From Rheinheimera salexigens (GTDB lineage Bacteria; Pseudomonadota; Gammaproteobacteria; Enterobacterales; Alteromonadaceae): 64,000 bases of DNA. Both the position numbers and the translations under genes were made by a program. Numbering within the stretch: the first letter of the stretch is position 1; each line of letters opens with the position of its first letter. The notes under the pieces are model-generated. The model made no database searches. It had not been told where the DNA came from and saw only the letters and a program-made list of their open reading frames with translations. Below are positions 43,868 through 52,455 of this stretch, piece after piece. Location of the stretch: the NCBI RefSeq assembly GCF_001752395.1, contig NZ_MKEK01000001.1, forward strand, positions 771,823 through 835,822. Reading direction: 5' to 3'.

Positions 43868-45217
43868 CTATCGTAGTGTGACTATTTCTTCTGCGCTGGT
43901 GGGGTGTATCGCGACACAACTGTCAAAGTCAGCTTTAGTGGCGCCCATTTTAATCGCGACAGCAAAGCCTTGCAGCATTTCGTCAGCACCATAACCAATA
44001 ATGTGCAGGCCAACAATTTTTTCATTGTCGCCAGCACAAATTAGCTTAATACGGGTAATTTGCCGATGTTGCGTTAAAGCAGTGTACATGGCGGTAAACT
44101 CACTGCGATAAATTTTTAAGTTGTCTTTACCATGTTGCTTTTCAGCTTCTTGCTCGGTTAAGCCTATAGTGCCGATAGGCGGATGAGAAAACATTACTGT
44201 TGGAATTAACTCATAGTTTAAATGAGCATCAGGCTTATTATTAAATAAGCGCTCGGCTAACTGGCGACCTGCAGCGACAGCAACAGGGGTGAGTTCAGCA
44301 CGGCCGGTGTTATCACCCACGGCATAAATACCGTTTACATTAGTATTTTGAAATTTATCGGTTGTAATATAGCCCTGTTTATCTAACGCAACGCCGGTAC
44401 TTTCAATATTAATATCATCGGTAGCAGGTGCGCGACCAATGGCCCAAATTAAACAATCCACCTCTAGGCTGTTGCCATTGCTAAGCGTTAATACCAAGCT
44501 ACCATCTGCTTGTTTATCGACGATTTTTACTTCGCAATGATTATGTAAAGTAGGGCCGTCTTGGGCCATAAGTTCTACTAAGGTATCTGACAGCATGTCA
44601 TCAAACTGACGTAGAGGTTTTTCTTTGCGCACCAATAAATGGGTATCACTGCCTAAGGCATGCATAACCCCGGCTAACTCAACGGCAATATAGCCTGCAC
44701 CCACTACCGCAACGCGTTTTGGTTGCTGCTGCAGGGCAAAGAATCCATCGCTATCAATACCGTGTTCGGCACCTGGAATATCGGGTGTAATAGGTGCGCC
44801 ACCCGTAGCAACGGTAATATGATCCGCCGTAATGCGCTCGCCGTTTACTTCAACTGTATTGGCATCAATAAAGCGAGCATAACCATTAATAACGGCAATA
44901 TCGTTTTTAGCTAACACTCGGTCGTAAGAGCCATGAATGCGTTTTATATACGCTTCACGACTAGCCACTAACTTGCTCCAATCTAGAGGTTTAACGTCTG
45001 CAGAAAAACCATAATCTTCAGCGTATTTAAAGGCATCGGCTATTTGGCCGGCAAACCACATGGCTTTTTTAGGTACGCAACCAACGTTTACGCAAGTACC
45101 GCCTAAATATTTGGCTTCAATAATGGCGCAGCTTTGACCATAAGTAGAGGCACGGTTAGCGCTAGCAATACCTCCGCTACCACCACCGATAGCGAGATAA
45201 TTAAAATGACGGCTCAT
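43868..45217 (-). CDS. gor: Glutathione-disulfide reductase
   Basis: The 449-residue flavoenzyme has the FAD site [15 protein letters not shown], the redox pair in [13 protein letters not shown], an NAD(P) site [14 protein letters not shown] with downstream VRKEKPLR (arginines typical of NADPH), and the C-terminal [15 protein letters not shown] with the active His-Glu. It reduces oxidised glutathione in the cytoplasm. I start at the ATG at 45217 with AAGGA 8 bases before it. Single gene; divergent from prlC. Confidence 0.95.
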   Translation of the reverse strand: MSRHFNYLAIGGGSGGIASANRASTYGQSCAIIEAKYLGGTCVNVGCVPKKAMWFAGQIADAFKYAEDYGFSADVKPLDWSKLVASREAYIKRIHGSYDRVLAKNDIAVINGYARFIDANTVEVNGERITADHITVATGGAPITPDIPGAEHGIDSDGFFALQQQPKRVAVVGAGYIAVELAGVMHALGSDTHLLVRKEKPLRQFDDMLSDTLVELMAQDGPTLHNHCEVKIVDKQADGSLVLTLSNGNSLEVDCLIWAIGRAPATDDINIESTGVALDKQGYITTDKFQNTNVNGIYAVGDNTGRAELTPVAVAAGRQLAERLFNNKPDAHLNYELIPTVMFSHPPIGTIGLTEQEAEKQHGKDNLKIYRSEFTAMYTALTQHRQITRIKLICAGDNEKIVGLHIIGYGADEMLQGFAVAIKMGATKADFDSCVAIHPTSAEEIVTLR

Positions 45218-45378
45218 AGACAAGATCCTTTAAGTTAAGCATATGCATTGTTTATAAGGGGTGAGAGGCGCATTTACAAGGCCAACCCCGGAATAAGACT
45301 AGGCACTAGCCATTGATATATTAGTGTTTCACCCCAAGATAAGTGCTATACGTATAGTCAAATTAGCAAAGGTTTTTC

Positions 45379-47457
45379 ATGTCTAATAGCGAAAATGTTT
45401 TATTGTATTTTACTGGCTTGCCGCCTTTTTCAAAGATTAGCGCCGAACAAATTAAACCAGCAGTAGAGCACGCTATTGCCCAAGCTAAAGCTGCCGTTGA
45501 ACGTGCAGTGGCAACTACCGAGGTAAGTTGGCAAAGTTTAGTTACCCAGTTAGATGAAGAGTCGGACCGTTTAGGTAAACTTTGGTCGCCGGTATCGCAT
45601 TTAAACTCGGTGTTAAATAGCGCGGAGCTACGTGATGCTTATGAGAGCTGCTTACCGTTATTATCTGAATTTAGTACCTGGATTGGCCAGCATGAAGGCT
45701 TATATCAAGCCTATTTGCAATTAGCGAAAAGTGAGGAGTACACCCATTTAACGGCCGCACAGAAAAAGGTTATTGAAAATGCCCTGCGTGACTTTGCGTT
45801 ATCAGGTATAGGCTTATCGGCTGAGAAAAAACAGCGCTATGGCGAAATTCAAACTGAGCTAGCAGATTTAGATTCACAGTTTGCCAATAACACTTTAGAT
45901 GCCACCCAGGCTTGGTTTAAGCATGTCACTGACGAAGCCGATTTAGCCGGTTTACCTGAAGATGCTAAATTAGCTGCCGCTGAAGAAGCCGGCAGCCGTG
46001 AGTTAAGCGGTTGGGTATTTACCTTAGAATTCCCAAGTTATATTGCGATCATGACGTATGCTGATAATCGGCAATTACGCGAAACGCTATATAGTGCTTA
46101 TTGCACCCGGGCTTCAGATCAAGGGCCAACCGCGGGCCAGTTTGATAACAGCGAAAACATAGAAAAAACTTTAGCCTTAAAGCACGAGCTGGCGCAATTA
46201 CTGAGTTTTAGCGATGCAGCTGAGCAGTCATTAGCCACCAAAATGGCGCAAAATACGCCACAAGTTTTAGATTTTTTGCATGATTTAGCCAAGCGCGCTA
46301 AACCGCAAGCAGAAGCTGATTTAGCTGAGCTTAAACAGTTTGCTGCCACTAAGCTTAAGCAAGCAGGGCTTGAGAAAACAGAACTTGAGCAAACAGAGCT
46401 AGCGGCGTGGGATCTGGCCTATTACGCGGAAAAACTAAAACAAGCAAAATATTCCATTTCTGACGAGCAATTACGGCCTTATTTCCCAGAACATAAAGTA
46501 GTATCGGGCTTGTTCGCGGTATTACAGAAACTATTTGGTATTCAAGTTAAGCGCCGTGATGGCGTTGATGTATGGCATCCAGATGTGAGCTTTTATGATA
46601 TTTTTGACCAAAACAATGAATTACGCGGCAGCTTTTATTTAGATTTATATGCCAGAGCGCAAAAACGTGGCGGTGCTTGGATGGACGATTGCCAAGGCCG
46701 ACGCATTAAAGCCGACGGCAGTGTGCAAGAGCCTGTTGCCTATTTAACCTGTAATTTTAATAAGCCAATTGGCGGTAAACCGGCGTTATTTACTCATGAT
46801 GAAGTGGTAACACTATTCCATGAGTTTGGTCATGGTTTGCATCACATGCTAACCAAAGTTGACGCCTCAGCAGTGGCTGGTATTAATGGTGTGCCTTGGG
46901 ATGCAGTTGAGCTGCCCAGTCAGTTTTTAGAAAACTGGTGCTGGCAGCCAGAAGCCTTAGCCATCATTTCTGGCCACTATGAAACCGGCGAGCCTTTGCC
47001 ACAAGCTATGTTAGATAAAATGCTGGCAGCAAAGAATTTTCAATCAGCCATGTTTTTAGTGCGCCAGTTAGAGTTTGCGCTATTTGATTTTCGCTTACAT
47101 GCCGAATACGACCCCGCAAGCGGTGGGCGAGTGCAGCAAATCTTAGATCAGGTGCGTACTGAAGTGTCGGTTTTAATACCACCACGTTTTAATCGTTTTC
47201 AGCATGGCTTTAGTCATATCTTCGCTGGCGGTTATGCCGCAGGATATTACAGTTATTTATGGGCAGAAGTATTATCCGCTGATGCCTTTAGTCGGTTTGA
47301 AGAGGAAGGTGTGTTTAACACCAGTACGGGACGAGATTTCTTAAATTGGATCTTAGAACGCGGCGGCAGTGCCGAGCCAATGGAGTTGTTTACAGGTTTT
47401 CGTGGTCGTAAGCCCTCTAATGAAGCTTTATTACGCCATATGGGCATAACGGGTTAA
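45379..47457 (+). CDS. prlC: Oligopeptidase A (M3 metallopeptidase)
   Basis: The 692-residue protein has the M3 zinc motif HEFGHGLHHML at about 478-488 and the downstream Glu in VELPSQFLENW. Length and motifs fit oligopeptidase A (E. coli PrlC, 680), a cytoplasmic peptidase that degrades signal peptides and short peptides. A short Glu/Thr/Leu repeat (EKTELEQTEL, about 332-341) is an insertion in the helical domain. SD AAAGG precedes the ATG. In many gammaproteobacteria prlC is followed by rsmJ; here a lipoprotein and a glycosylase gene lie between. Confidence 0.95.
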   Translation: MSNSENVLLYFTGLPPFSKISAEQIKPAVEHAIAQAKAAVERAVATTEVSWQSLVTQLDEESDRLGKLWSPVSHLNSVLNSAELRDAYESCLPLLSEFSTWIGQHEGLYQAYLQLAKSEEYTHLTAAQKKVIENALRDFALSGIGLSAEKKQRYGEIQTELADLDSQFANNTLDATQAWFKHVTDEADLAGLPEDAKLAAAEEAGSRELSGWVFTLEFPSYIAIMTYADNRQLRETLYSAYCTRASDQGPTAGQFDNSENIEKTLALKHELAQLLSFSDAAEQSLATKMAQNTPQVLDFLHDLAKRAKPQAEADLAELKQFAATKLKQAGLEKTELEQTELAAWDLAYYAEKLKQAKYSISDEQLRPYFPEHKVVSGLFAVLQKLFGIQVKRRDGVDVWHPDVSFYDIFDQNNELRGSFYLDLYARAQKRGGAWMDDCQGRRIKADGSVQEPVAYLTCNFNKPIGGKPALFTHDEVVTLFHEFGHGLHHMLTKVDASAVAGINGVPWDAVELPSQFLENWCWQPEALAIISGHYETGEPLPQAMLDKMLAAKNFQSAMFLVRQLEFALFDFRLHAEYDPASGGRVQQILDQVRTEVSVLIPPRFNRFQHGFSHIFAGGYAAGYYSYLWAEVLSADAFSRFEEEGVFNTSTGRDFLNWILERGGSAEPMELFTGFRGRKPSNEALLRHMGITG

Positions 47458-47607
47458 TAAAAGCGCGGGGTTAATTAAATGTTGCGAAGGCGCTAAGGCT
47501 CTGCCAAGCTAAATAACAGTTATATCAAACGTGTATACACGCTTTAAACCGTATACAAATAGACCAAATGGCAAGTATGCCAAACGCAGGTATATAAGGA
47601 AGCAGGT

Positions 47608-48138
47608 ATGCAAAAAGCTAAGCAAATACCAAAAAGCATGGTTAAGGTAACCGTTATTTTAGCAACGTTATTGGCTAGTACGGCATTAATGGGCTGTCAG
47701 CAAGGCGCTATGGATGAACCTCGAGCTGAACGTTTGACGCCAGCAACCGTAGTTGAGCCGATTGATCCGCAAACTAATCCGATTGCAGCAAGTAAAGCGA
47801 GGAAGCAGCAAATGGCTATCGATACTGATTTAACCGCGTTAAAACAAGATGTTCTGGCATTAATAGCTGATACCAGTGCCGATAACATTCAGCAATGTCG
47901 TGTTATCGGTTTTGGGGCTAAACCTTGCGGTGGCCCTGCGCGTTATATTGCTGCTTCGGTAAAAAATATTGATGAAGATGATTTAATGGCAAAAGTTGCG
48001 GCATATAATGCAGCAAGTGCAGAAAATAATAATAAACTAGGCTTAATGTCGGATTGTGCCGTAGTACCTAAACCGAACGTAGTATTAGACCAAGGCGTTT
48101 GTCGCTTAGATGATACTGCATCAGGTCAAACTTATTAG
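47608..48138 (+). CDS. Putative lipoprotein
   Basis: The 176-residue protein has a lipoprotein signal: hydrophobic VKVTVILATLLASTALMGC with lipobox LMGC, Cys at residue 30, followed by QQG, which suits outer-membrane sorting. The mature part has four cysteines (about 99, 107, 151, 169) that could form disulfides in the periplasm, and CRVIGFGAKPCGGPARYIA. No named family recognised. SD AGGAAG upstream. Confidence 0.75.
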   Translation: MQKAKQIPKSMVKVTVILATLLASTALMGCQQGAMDEPRAERLTPATVVEPIDPQTNPIAASKARKQQMAIDTDLTALKQDVLALIADTSADNIQQCRVIGFGAKPCGGPARYIAASVKNIDEDDLMAKVAAYNAASAENNNKLGLMSDCAVVPKPNVVLDQGVCRLDDTASGQTY

Positions 48139-48261
48139 TTATAACCTAAATGATTAGCGAAGCTAAAAAATAAGTAACTATATTTAAAGACTATTTTTTT
48201 GATTAAGCAAAGTTAGCAAAGGCAGCATAATTATTGCTGTTTTTGCTTTTTTGGAGACACA

Positions 48262-48963
48262 GTGAGTTCAGCAGAATATTTTAGCAGTATCTATGATCGT
48301 GCTTGTCAGCGTAAAGGCGGGGCAACCGCATTAGCCGCCTTACTAAGTTCGCCAGCGTCAGCTACAGACATTAGCGCGATCCCTGATAATTTATTATTAG
48401 CCGAATTAACTAAAAAAGTATTCCAATCTGGCTTTGTGTGGCGAGTAGTTCGACTAAAATGGCCAGGCTTTTGTCAGGTTTTTTTTGATTTTGATATCGA
48501 AAAGATGCTGCTAATGAGCGATGAGATGCTAGAGCAAAAAGCTCAAGATACCCGTATTATTCGCAACGCTAAAAAAGTGTTTACCATTCGCGATAATGCG
48601 CAGATGATTGCAGATATTCAACGAAAACATGGCAGCTTTGCTCACTTTATTGCTAACTGGCCAACCGACGATATTATTGGTTTGTGGGCTTACCTTAAAC
48701 AGCATGGTGCCCGGTTAGGCGGTAATACTGGGCCTTATGCGCTACGTGCTATTGGTAAAGATACCTTTATTTTAAGCAGTGATGTTGAAGCCTACCTACG
48801 AGCCACTAAAATATTTGACGGTGGTATCAGTAGCAAACGCAGCTTAGCGCAAATTCAGCAACAGTTTAATCTGTGGCAGCAGCAATCTGGCCTTAGCCTG
48901 CAGCATATTAGCCAAATTATAGCGCTTAGTGTCGGCGATAATCATGTTGGCATGCAGCAATGA
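48262..48963 (+). CDS. DNA-3-methyladenine glycosylase I family protein
   Basis: The 233-residue protein resembles Tag-type base-excision glycosylases: FQSGFVWRVVRLKWPGFCQVFFDFD at about 53-77, MSDEMLEQKAQDTRIIRNAKKV, and LGGNTGPYALRAIGKDTFILSSDVEAYL. The usual zinc-binding N- and C-termini of Tag are not obvious, so it is a divergent member and substrate range is uncertain. Start is a GTG with GGAG 6 bases upstream. It overlaps rsmJ by 4 bases (ATGA), so the two are translationally coupled. Confidence 0.85.
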   Translation: MSSAEYFSSIYDRACQRKGGATALAALLSSPASATDISAIPDNLLLAELTKKVFQSGFVWRVVRLKWPGFCQVFFDFDIEKMLLMSDEMLEQKAQDTRIIRNAKKVFTIRDNAQMIADIQRKHGSFAHFIANWPTDDIIGLWAYLKQHGARLGGNTGPYALRAIGKDTFILSSDVEAYLRATKIFDGGISSKRSLAQIQQQFNLWQQQSGLSLQHISQIIALSVGDNHVGMQQ

Positions 48964-49739
48964 GTTTACTACTAGTTAATGAGCAATTGCCGACTGATTA
49001 TCAGCTGGAGTTATGTCATCAATTTGGTTTAACGGCTGTAACCCAAGCCCAAGGTTGGCATTTAGCCTGGCACGATAACGCCTTAGTATTACGCGATAGC
49101 AACTTACCTAAGCAAGGTGATATCTGGGTCGACTTTACCAGTGGTCGTGCTAGCCATCGCCGCTTATATGGTGGCGGCAAAGGCGAAGCGATTGCCAAAG
49201 CCGTAGGCTTAAATAAAAGATCAACGTTAACGGTATTAGATGCCACCGCTGGGTTAGGCCGCGATAGCTTTGTTATGGCCAGTATCGGCGCAACCGTGTT
49301 AATGGTAGAGCGACAGCCTATGGTAGCGGCTCTGCTGTATGATGGTTTACGCAGAGCTAAGTTAGATAGCGATTTAGCCGCGTGGTTGCCACAACGTTTA
49401 CAGTTGCTGCATACTAATGCCGTACAAGCGCTTACCGAGCAAGCATTAACCGAGCAAGCATTAAGCAAACAAGGCGCGGTAGATGTAGTGTATTTAGATC
49501 CTATGTTTCCCGCCCGAGAAAAATCGGCATTGGTCAAAAAAGAAATGCGCGCGTTTCATCATGTGGTCGGAGATGATAACGATGCCGATGCGTTACTGCC
49601 GTTAGCAAGGGCATTGGCCATAAAGCGAGTAGTAGTAAAGCGGCCGGTAAATGCTGAGTTTCTTGCTAATACCGCGCCGACTATGTCGTTAACGGGTAAA
49701 AGTAATAGATTTGATGTTTATGTTAATGCAGCAATCTAA
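48960..49739 (+). CDS. rsmJ: 16S rRNA (guanine-1516-N2)-methyltransferase
   Basis: The 259-residue protein has the methyltransferase motif I VLDATAGLGRDSFVMAS at about 92-108, VMLVERQPM-like motif II, and the catalytic VYLDPMFPAREKSALVKKEM. These are RsmJ (YhiQ) hallmarks; it methylates G1516 in 16S rRNA. An insertion of tandem ALTEQ units (about 159-171) is coded by a 15-base repeat near 49433-49470 and is probably a loop. Coupled to the upstream glycosylase gene by ATGA. Confidence 0.95.
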   Translation: MSLLLVNEQLPTDYQLELCHQFGLTAVTQAQGWHLAWHDNALVLRDSNLPKQGDIWVDFTSGRASHRRLYGGGKGEAIAKAVGLNKRSTLTVLDATAGLGRDSFVMASIGATVLMVERQPMVAALLYDGLRRAKLDSDLAAWLPQRLQLLHTNAVQALTEQALTEQALSKQGAVDVVYLDPMFPAREKSALVKKEMRAFHHVVGDDNDADALLPLARALAIKRVVVKRPVNAEFLANTAPTMSLTGKSNRFDVYVNAAI

Positions 49740-49791
49740 TTAAAGTAAGTCAGCACAGCAGTAATCCAACAACGATAATATGGGGAATATA

Positions 49792-50265
49792 ATGATAAAA
49801 GTAGGCGATAAGTTACCAGAAGTAAGTTTTTCTCAATTAACCAAAGAAGGGGTGTTAAACCCTACCACAAGCCAAATATTTGCCAATAAAAAAGTAGTGT
49901 TATTTGCCGTTCCTGGCGCGTTTACACCAACTTGTTCAGCAGCACATTTACCAGGCTATATTACTTTGGCAGACCAAATTAAAGCCAAAGGCGTTGATAC
50001 CATTATTTGTACTGCGGTAAATGACGCTTTTGTAATGAATGCATGGGGCAAAAGCCAAAATGCAGAAGCCATTACCTTTTTAGCCGACGGTGGCGCAGCG
50101 TTCCATAAAGCCATTGGCTTAACCATGGACACAGCTGACTTTGGTGGCGTGCGTTCACAACGTTATGCCATGATCGTTGACAATGGTGTAGTGACGACAT
50201 TAAACGTTGAAGCACCAAAAAGCTTTGAAGTCAGTAATGCAGAAACTGTGTTAGCTGTATTATAA
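49792..50265 (+). CDS. Peroxiredoxin, Prx5 type
   Basis: The 157-residue protein has the peroxidatic Cys in AVPGAFTPTCSAAHLPGY at about residue 49 and VNDAFVMNAWGKSQ downstream, typical of type-II (Prx5/AhpE-like) peroxiredoxins. It reduces hydrogen peroxide and alkyl peroxides with thiols; no fused glutaredoxin domain is present. I start at the ATG at 49792 with GGGGA 6 bases upstream rather than one four codons earlier. Closed by the 50273 terminator. Confidence 0.93.
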   Translation: MIKVGDKLPEVSFSQLTKEGVLNPTTSQIFANKKVVLFAVPGAFTPTCSAAHLPGYITLADQIKAKGVDTIICTAVNDAFVMNAWGKSQNAEAITFLADGGAAFHKAIGLTMDTADFGGVRSQRYAMIVDNGVVTTLNVEAPKSFEVSNAETVLAVL

Positions 50266-50272
50266 ATCGAAA

Positions 50273-50301
50273 AAAAATCCCGCTAATTTGCGGGATTTTT
50301 T
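50273..50301. terminator. Terminator after the peroxiredoxin gene
   Basis: An 11-base stem AAAAATCCCGC with its complement and loop TAATTT, with A and T runs on both sides. It sits between convergent genes and can serve both. Confidence 0.9.
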
Positions 50302-50315
50302 ATAATTTTTCAAAC

Positions 50316-51212
50316 TCAGCGAATAGCGACTATTTTCCAGCCATCAGCACGATATTTATCAACTATATTACTGCGTGTACCACGATGATCTTGAGTTTGG
50401 TAAGTGGCAACTTTCATTCGGCCTACGGCTTTACCAAAATCTGGGCGACAACTCCAAATGGATAAATTGTTTTCTGGATGGGGTGGTACTAAAGTTTTAA
50501 TACCGCCATGTTTTAATGCCATATAAGATAAGTGAATATCTTCTCCATTGTTCCATTCTGTGGGCTCTTCAATCCACATATAACGCACATAGCTTTTACG
50601 CATAAACCATGCATGGCCCACTAAATCTACTTCAGTAACGCTAGTACTTTGCAAGCCATTCCAGCCCGCTTTATTTTTACTGGCATAGCCACCTTCAGCA
50701 GGTAAAAGCACTCCAGAGCCACCTAAAATACCGTCATCGCCATTAGCAATAGTATTTAGGCAGTTTTCAAACCAACCGGGTTGCGGCAAAATATCATCAT
50801 CAAAAAATGCGACATACTCAGTACGGACTAAGCTAGCTAGGGCAAAACGGCCCCAAAATAAAAAGTTGCTATTGGCTACAATCACTCTATCTGCAAGCTC
50901 AGAGACATCTAATAACTCTTCTTCGCTACGGTTTGACCATACCCAAATCTCATCTGGTGGTATGGTTTGATTCCGCAAAGCCGTAATTTGCTCTGCTAAA
51001 TATTCAGCGCGTCGATAAGCAGTTAAAATAACCGTGATCCCCGATTTTTTTGGTGCTGGCATCGGTTTAGCGTCTTGTTTAAACACAATAGTATCGGCTG
51101 GCTGGGCAAGTTTACGTTGTATTTTGCCTGCAACCTTTACTCGCCAAAAACCTAAAACGCGAGTAGACCACCACCAGCGTATTTTTTGACCTATAGATTT
51201 TTTATTTGCCAT
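50316..51212 (-). CDS. Family-2-type glycosyltransferase, LPS-core context
   Basis: The 298-residue protein has a GT-A fold: ITVILTAYRRAEYLAEQI at about 59-76, LRNQTIPPDEIWVW, and the metal-binding FFDDDILPQPGWFEN. A basic N-terminus (1-35) may contact the membrane. It probably adds a sugar to the LPS core or another surface glycan, since a second glycosyltransferase and waaA-kdkA lie next. It follows that gene by 42 bases on the same strand. Sugar and acceptor unknown. Confidence 0.87.
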   Translation of the reverse strand: MANKKSIGQKIRWWWSTRVLGFWRVKVAGKIQRKLAQPADTIVFKQDAKPMPAPKKSGITVILTAYRRAEYLAEQITALRNQTIPPDEIWVWSNRSEEELLDVSELADRVIVANSNFLFWGRFALASLVRTEYVAFFDDDILPQPGWFENCLNTIANGDDGILGGSGVLLPAEGGYASKNKAGWNGLQSTSVTEVDLVGHAWFMRKSYVRYMWIEEPTEWNNGEDIHLSYMALKHGGIKTLVPPHPENNLSIWSCRPDFGKAVGRMKVATYQTQDHRGTRSNIVDKYRADGWKIVAIR

Positions 51213-51254
51213 AGAAAAGCATGCCTTAAGTTTTAATTGTCATTTAGGTACTAT

Positions 51255-52166
51255 TTACTTATTAATTAATGCCGATTTCACCCGACGGATTGCTTTGCGG
51301 ATCACCGAAATTTTACTGTCTTCTTTATATCGACCTTTCTCGGCATGGCGAATAAGTAATAAGTTAGGTAAAGCTATGGGCACACCTTGGGTGCCTAGCA
51401 ACCAGCGAATTGCGCGATCTTCATAGGTTTTAGTCCAATGATATTTCGGCTTTTGATAAACCGCTAAATCATCACAATAACCACAAGCACGCGCCACATC
51501 GCCGTGAATAATTTGAATAGCACCGGTGGCGCGATCAAACTTACGGGGTTTAAATTTGCTAGTATCTACTTCTAATAACTCGGTTTTATCTTTACCCGCC
51601 GAGATCATGGGATCTTCTTCAGTTAATAGCGGCGTAACTAATAAGGTATCTGGGAATAACAGTATTTCTTGGCGGCCTTTTAACAAGGTTGATAACGTAT
51701 CTATACAGCCTTCGTGAAACACCATGTCGCAGTCGGCAAACCAAATCCAATCAGCGGTAGTCGCTTTAGACGCTTGGTTGCGGCCAATCGCGCGGCGTAA
51801 TAACAAGGGCGTAGCTAATTCAATAAAATTCCATTCCACGTTTGGCACTTCTATGCTGCTAAAGTGTTGCAGTAACTTAGCCGTTTCGGTGTCTTCATTA
51901 GAATAAAAAATGGTTAACTTTACCTGCATATCCTTAGGCGGGTATTTAACTAACGAGCTAAGTTGATACACAAAAAAGCGCGCATAGTTCCAGCAGTGGC
52001 TAACAATTTCTAGTTTGATGTTTTCATTAACAACGGCAAGTTCTGACTTTACTGGTCGATTTTTAATAAAGGCGGTGGCCGGAAAATAACCCGAGGCAGC
52101 AAATCGTAATAAAAATTCTTTAACACCATCTAATGCACCCGCTGGTGGGTAGTGTGGTTTGGTCAT
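51255..52166 (-). CDS. Glycosyltransferase family 2-like protein, LPS-core context
   Basis: The 303-residue protein carries IKLEIVSHCWNYARFFVYQLSS as a nucleotide-sugar entry, RRAIGRNQASKATTADWIWF and the acid motif ADCDMVFHEGC. The DxD and its place in a core-biosynthesis block point to a surface-glycan transferase. First gene of a two-gene transcript with 50316-51212, divergent from waaA-kdkA (289 bases between starts, nothing else seen there). Confidence 0.82.
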   Translation of the reverse strand: MTKPHYPPAGALDGVKEFLLRFAASGYFPATAFIKNRPVKSELAVVNENIKLEIVSHCWNYARFFVYQLSSLVKYPPKDMQVKLTIFYSNEDTETAKLLQHFSSIEVPNVEWNFIELATPLLLRRAIGRNQASKATTADWIWFADCDMVFHEGCIDTLSTLLKGRQEILLFPDTLLVTPLLTEEDPMISAGKDKTELLEVDTSKFKPRKFDRATGAIQIIHGDVARACGYCDDLAVYQKPKYHWTKTYEDRAIRWLLGTQGVPIALPNLLLIRHAEKGRYKEDSKISVIRKAIRRVKSALINK

Positions 52167-52455
52167 CGATTACCTCAGTCGTTCTAATAGGGTTTTAGCT
52201 TAAACTATGCAATGCTAGCCACATTTAGTTGGGTTAGCAGGTTTGTTAGTTATGCTACTACAGCTAATATTGCTGATTATAAAGGGTTTAGATTAGCATT
52301 ATTACCGCAACTGAAACAGAATCTTTTCAGATGTCGCAGCTATCTTTGGAATCTCGGCGCTAACTTTGGCATTATAGCCAATATTTTCTGATGCTCAGGC
52401 AGCAAGTTTCTGACAGTAAGCTGCAAATTATTATTGTTAATTTTGGAATTAAGCC

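Noticed and set aside
49019..49537. A 172-codon minus-strand frame over rsmJ.
   Set aside because: Its cysteine- and serine-rich product is typical of an antisense shadow of a conserved gene.
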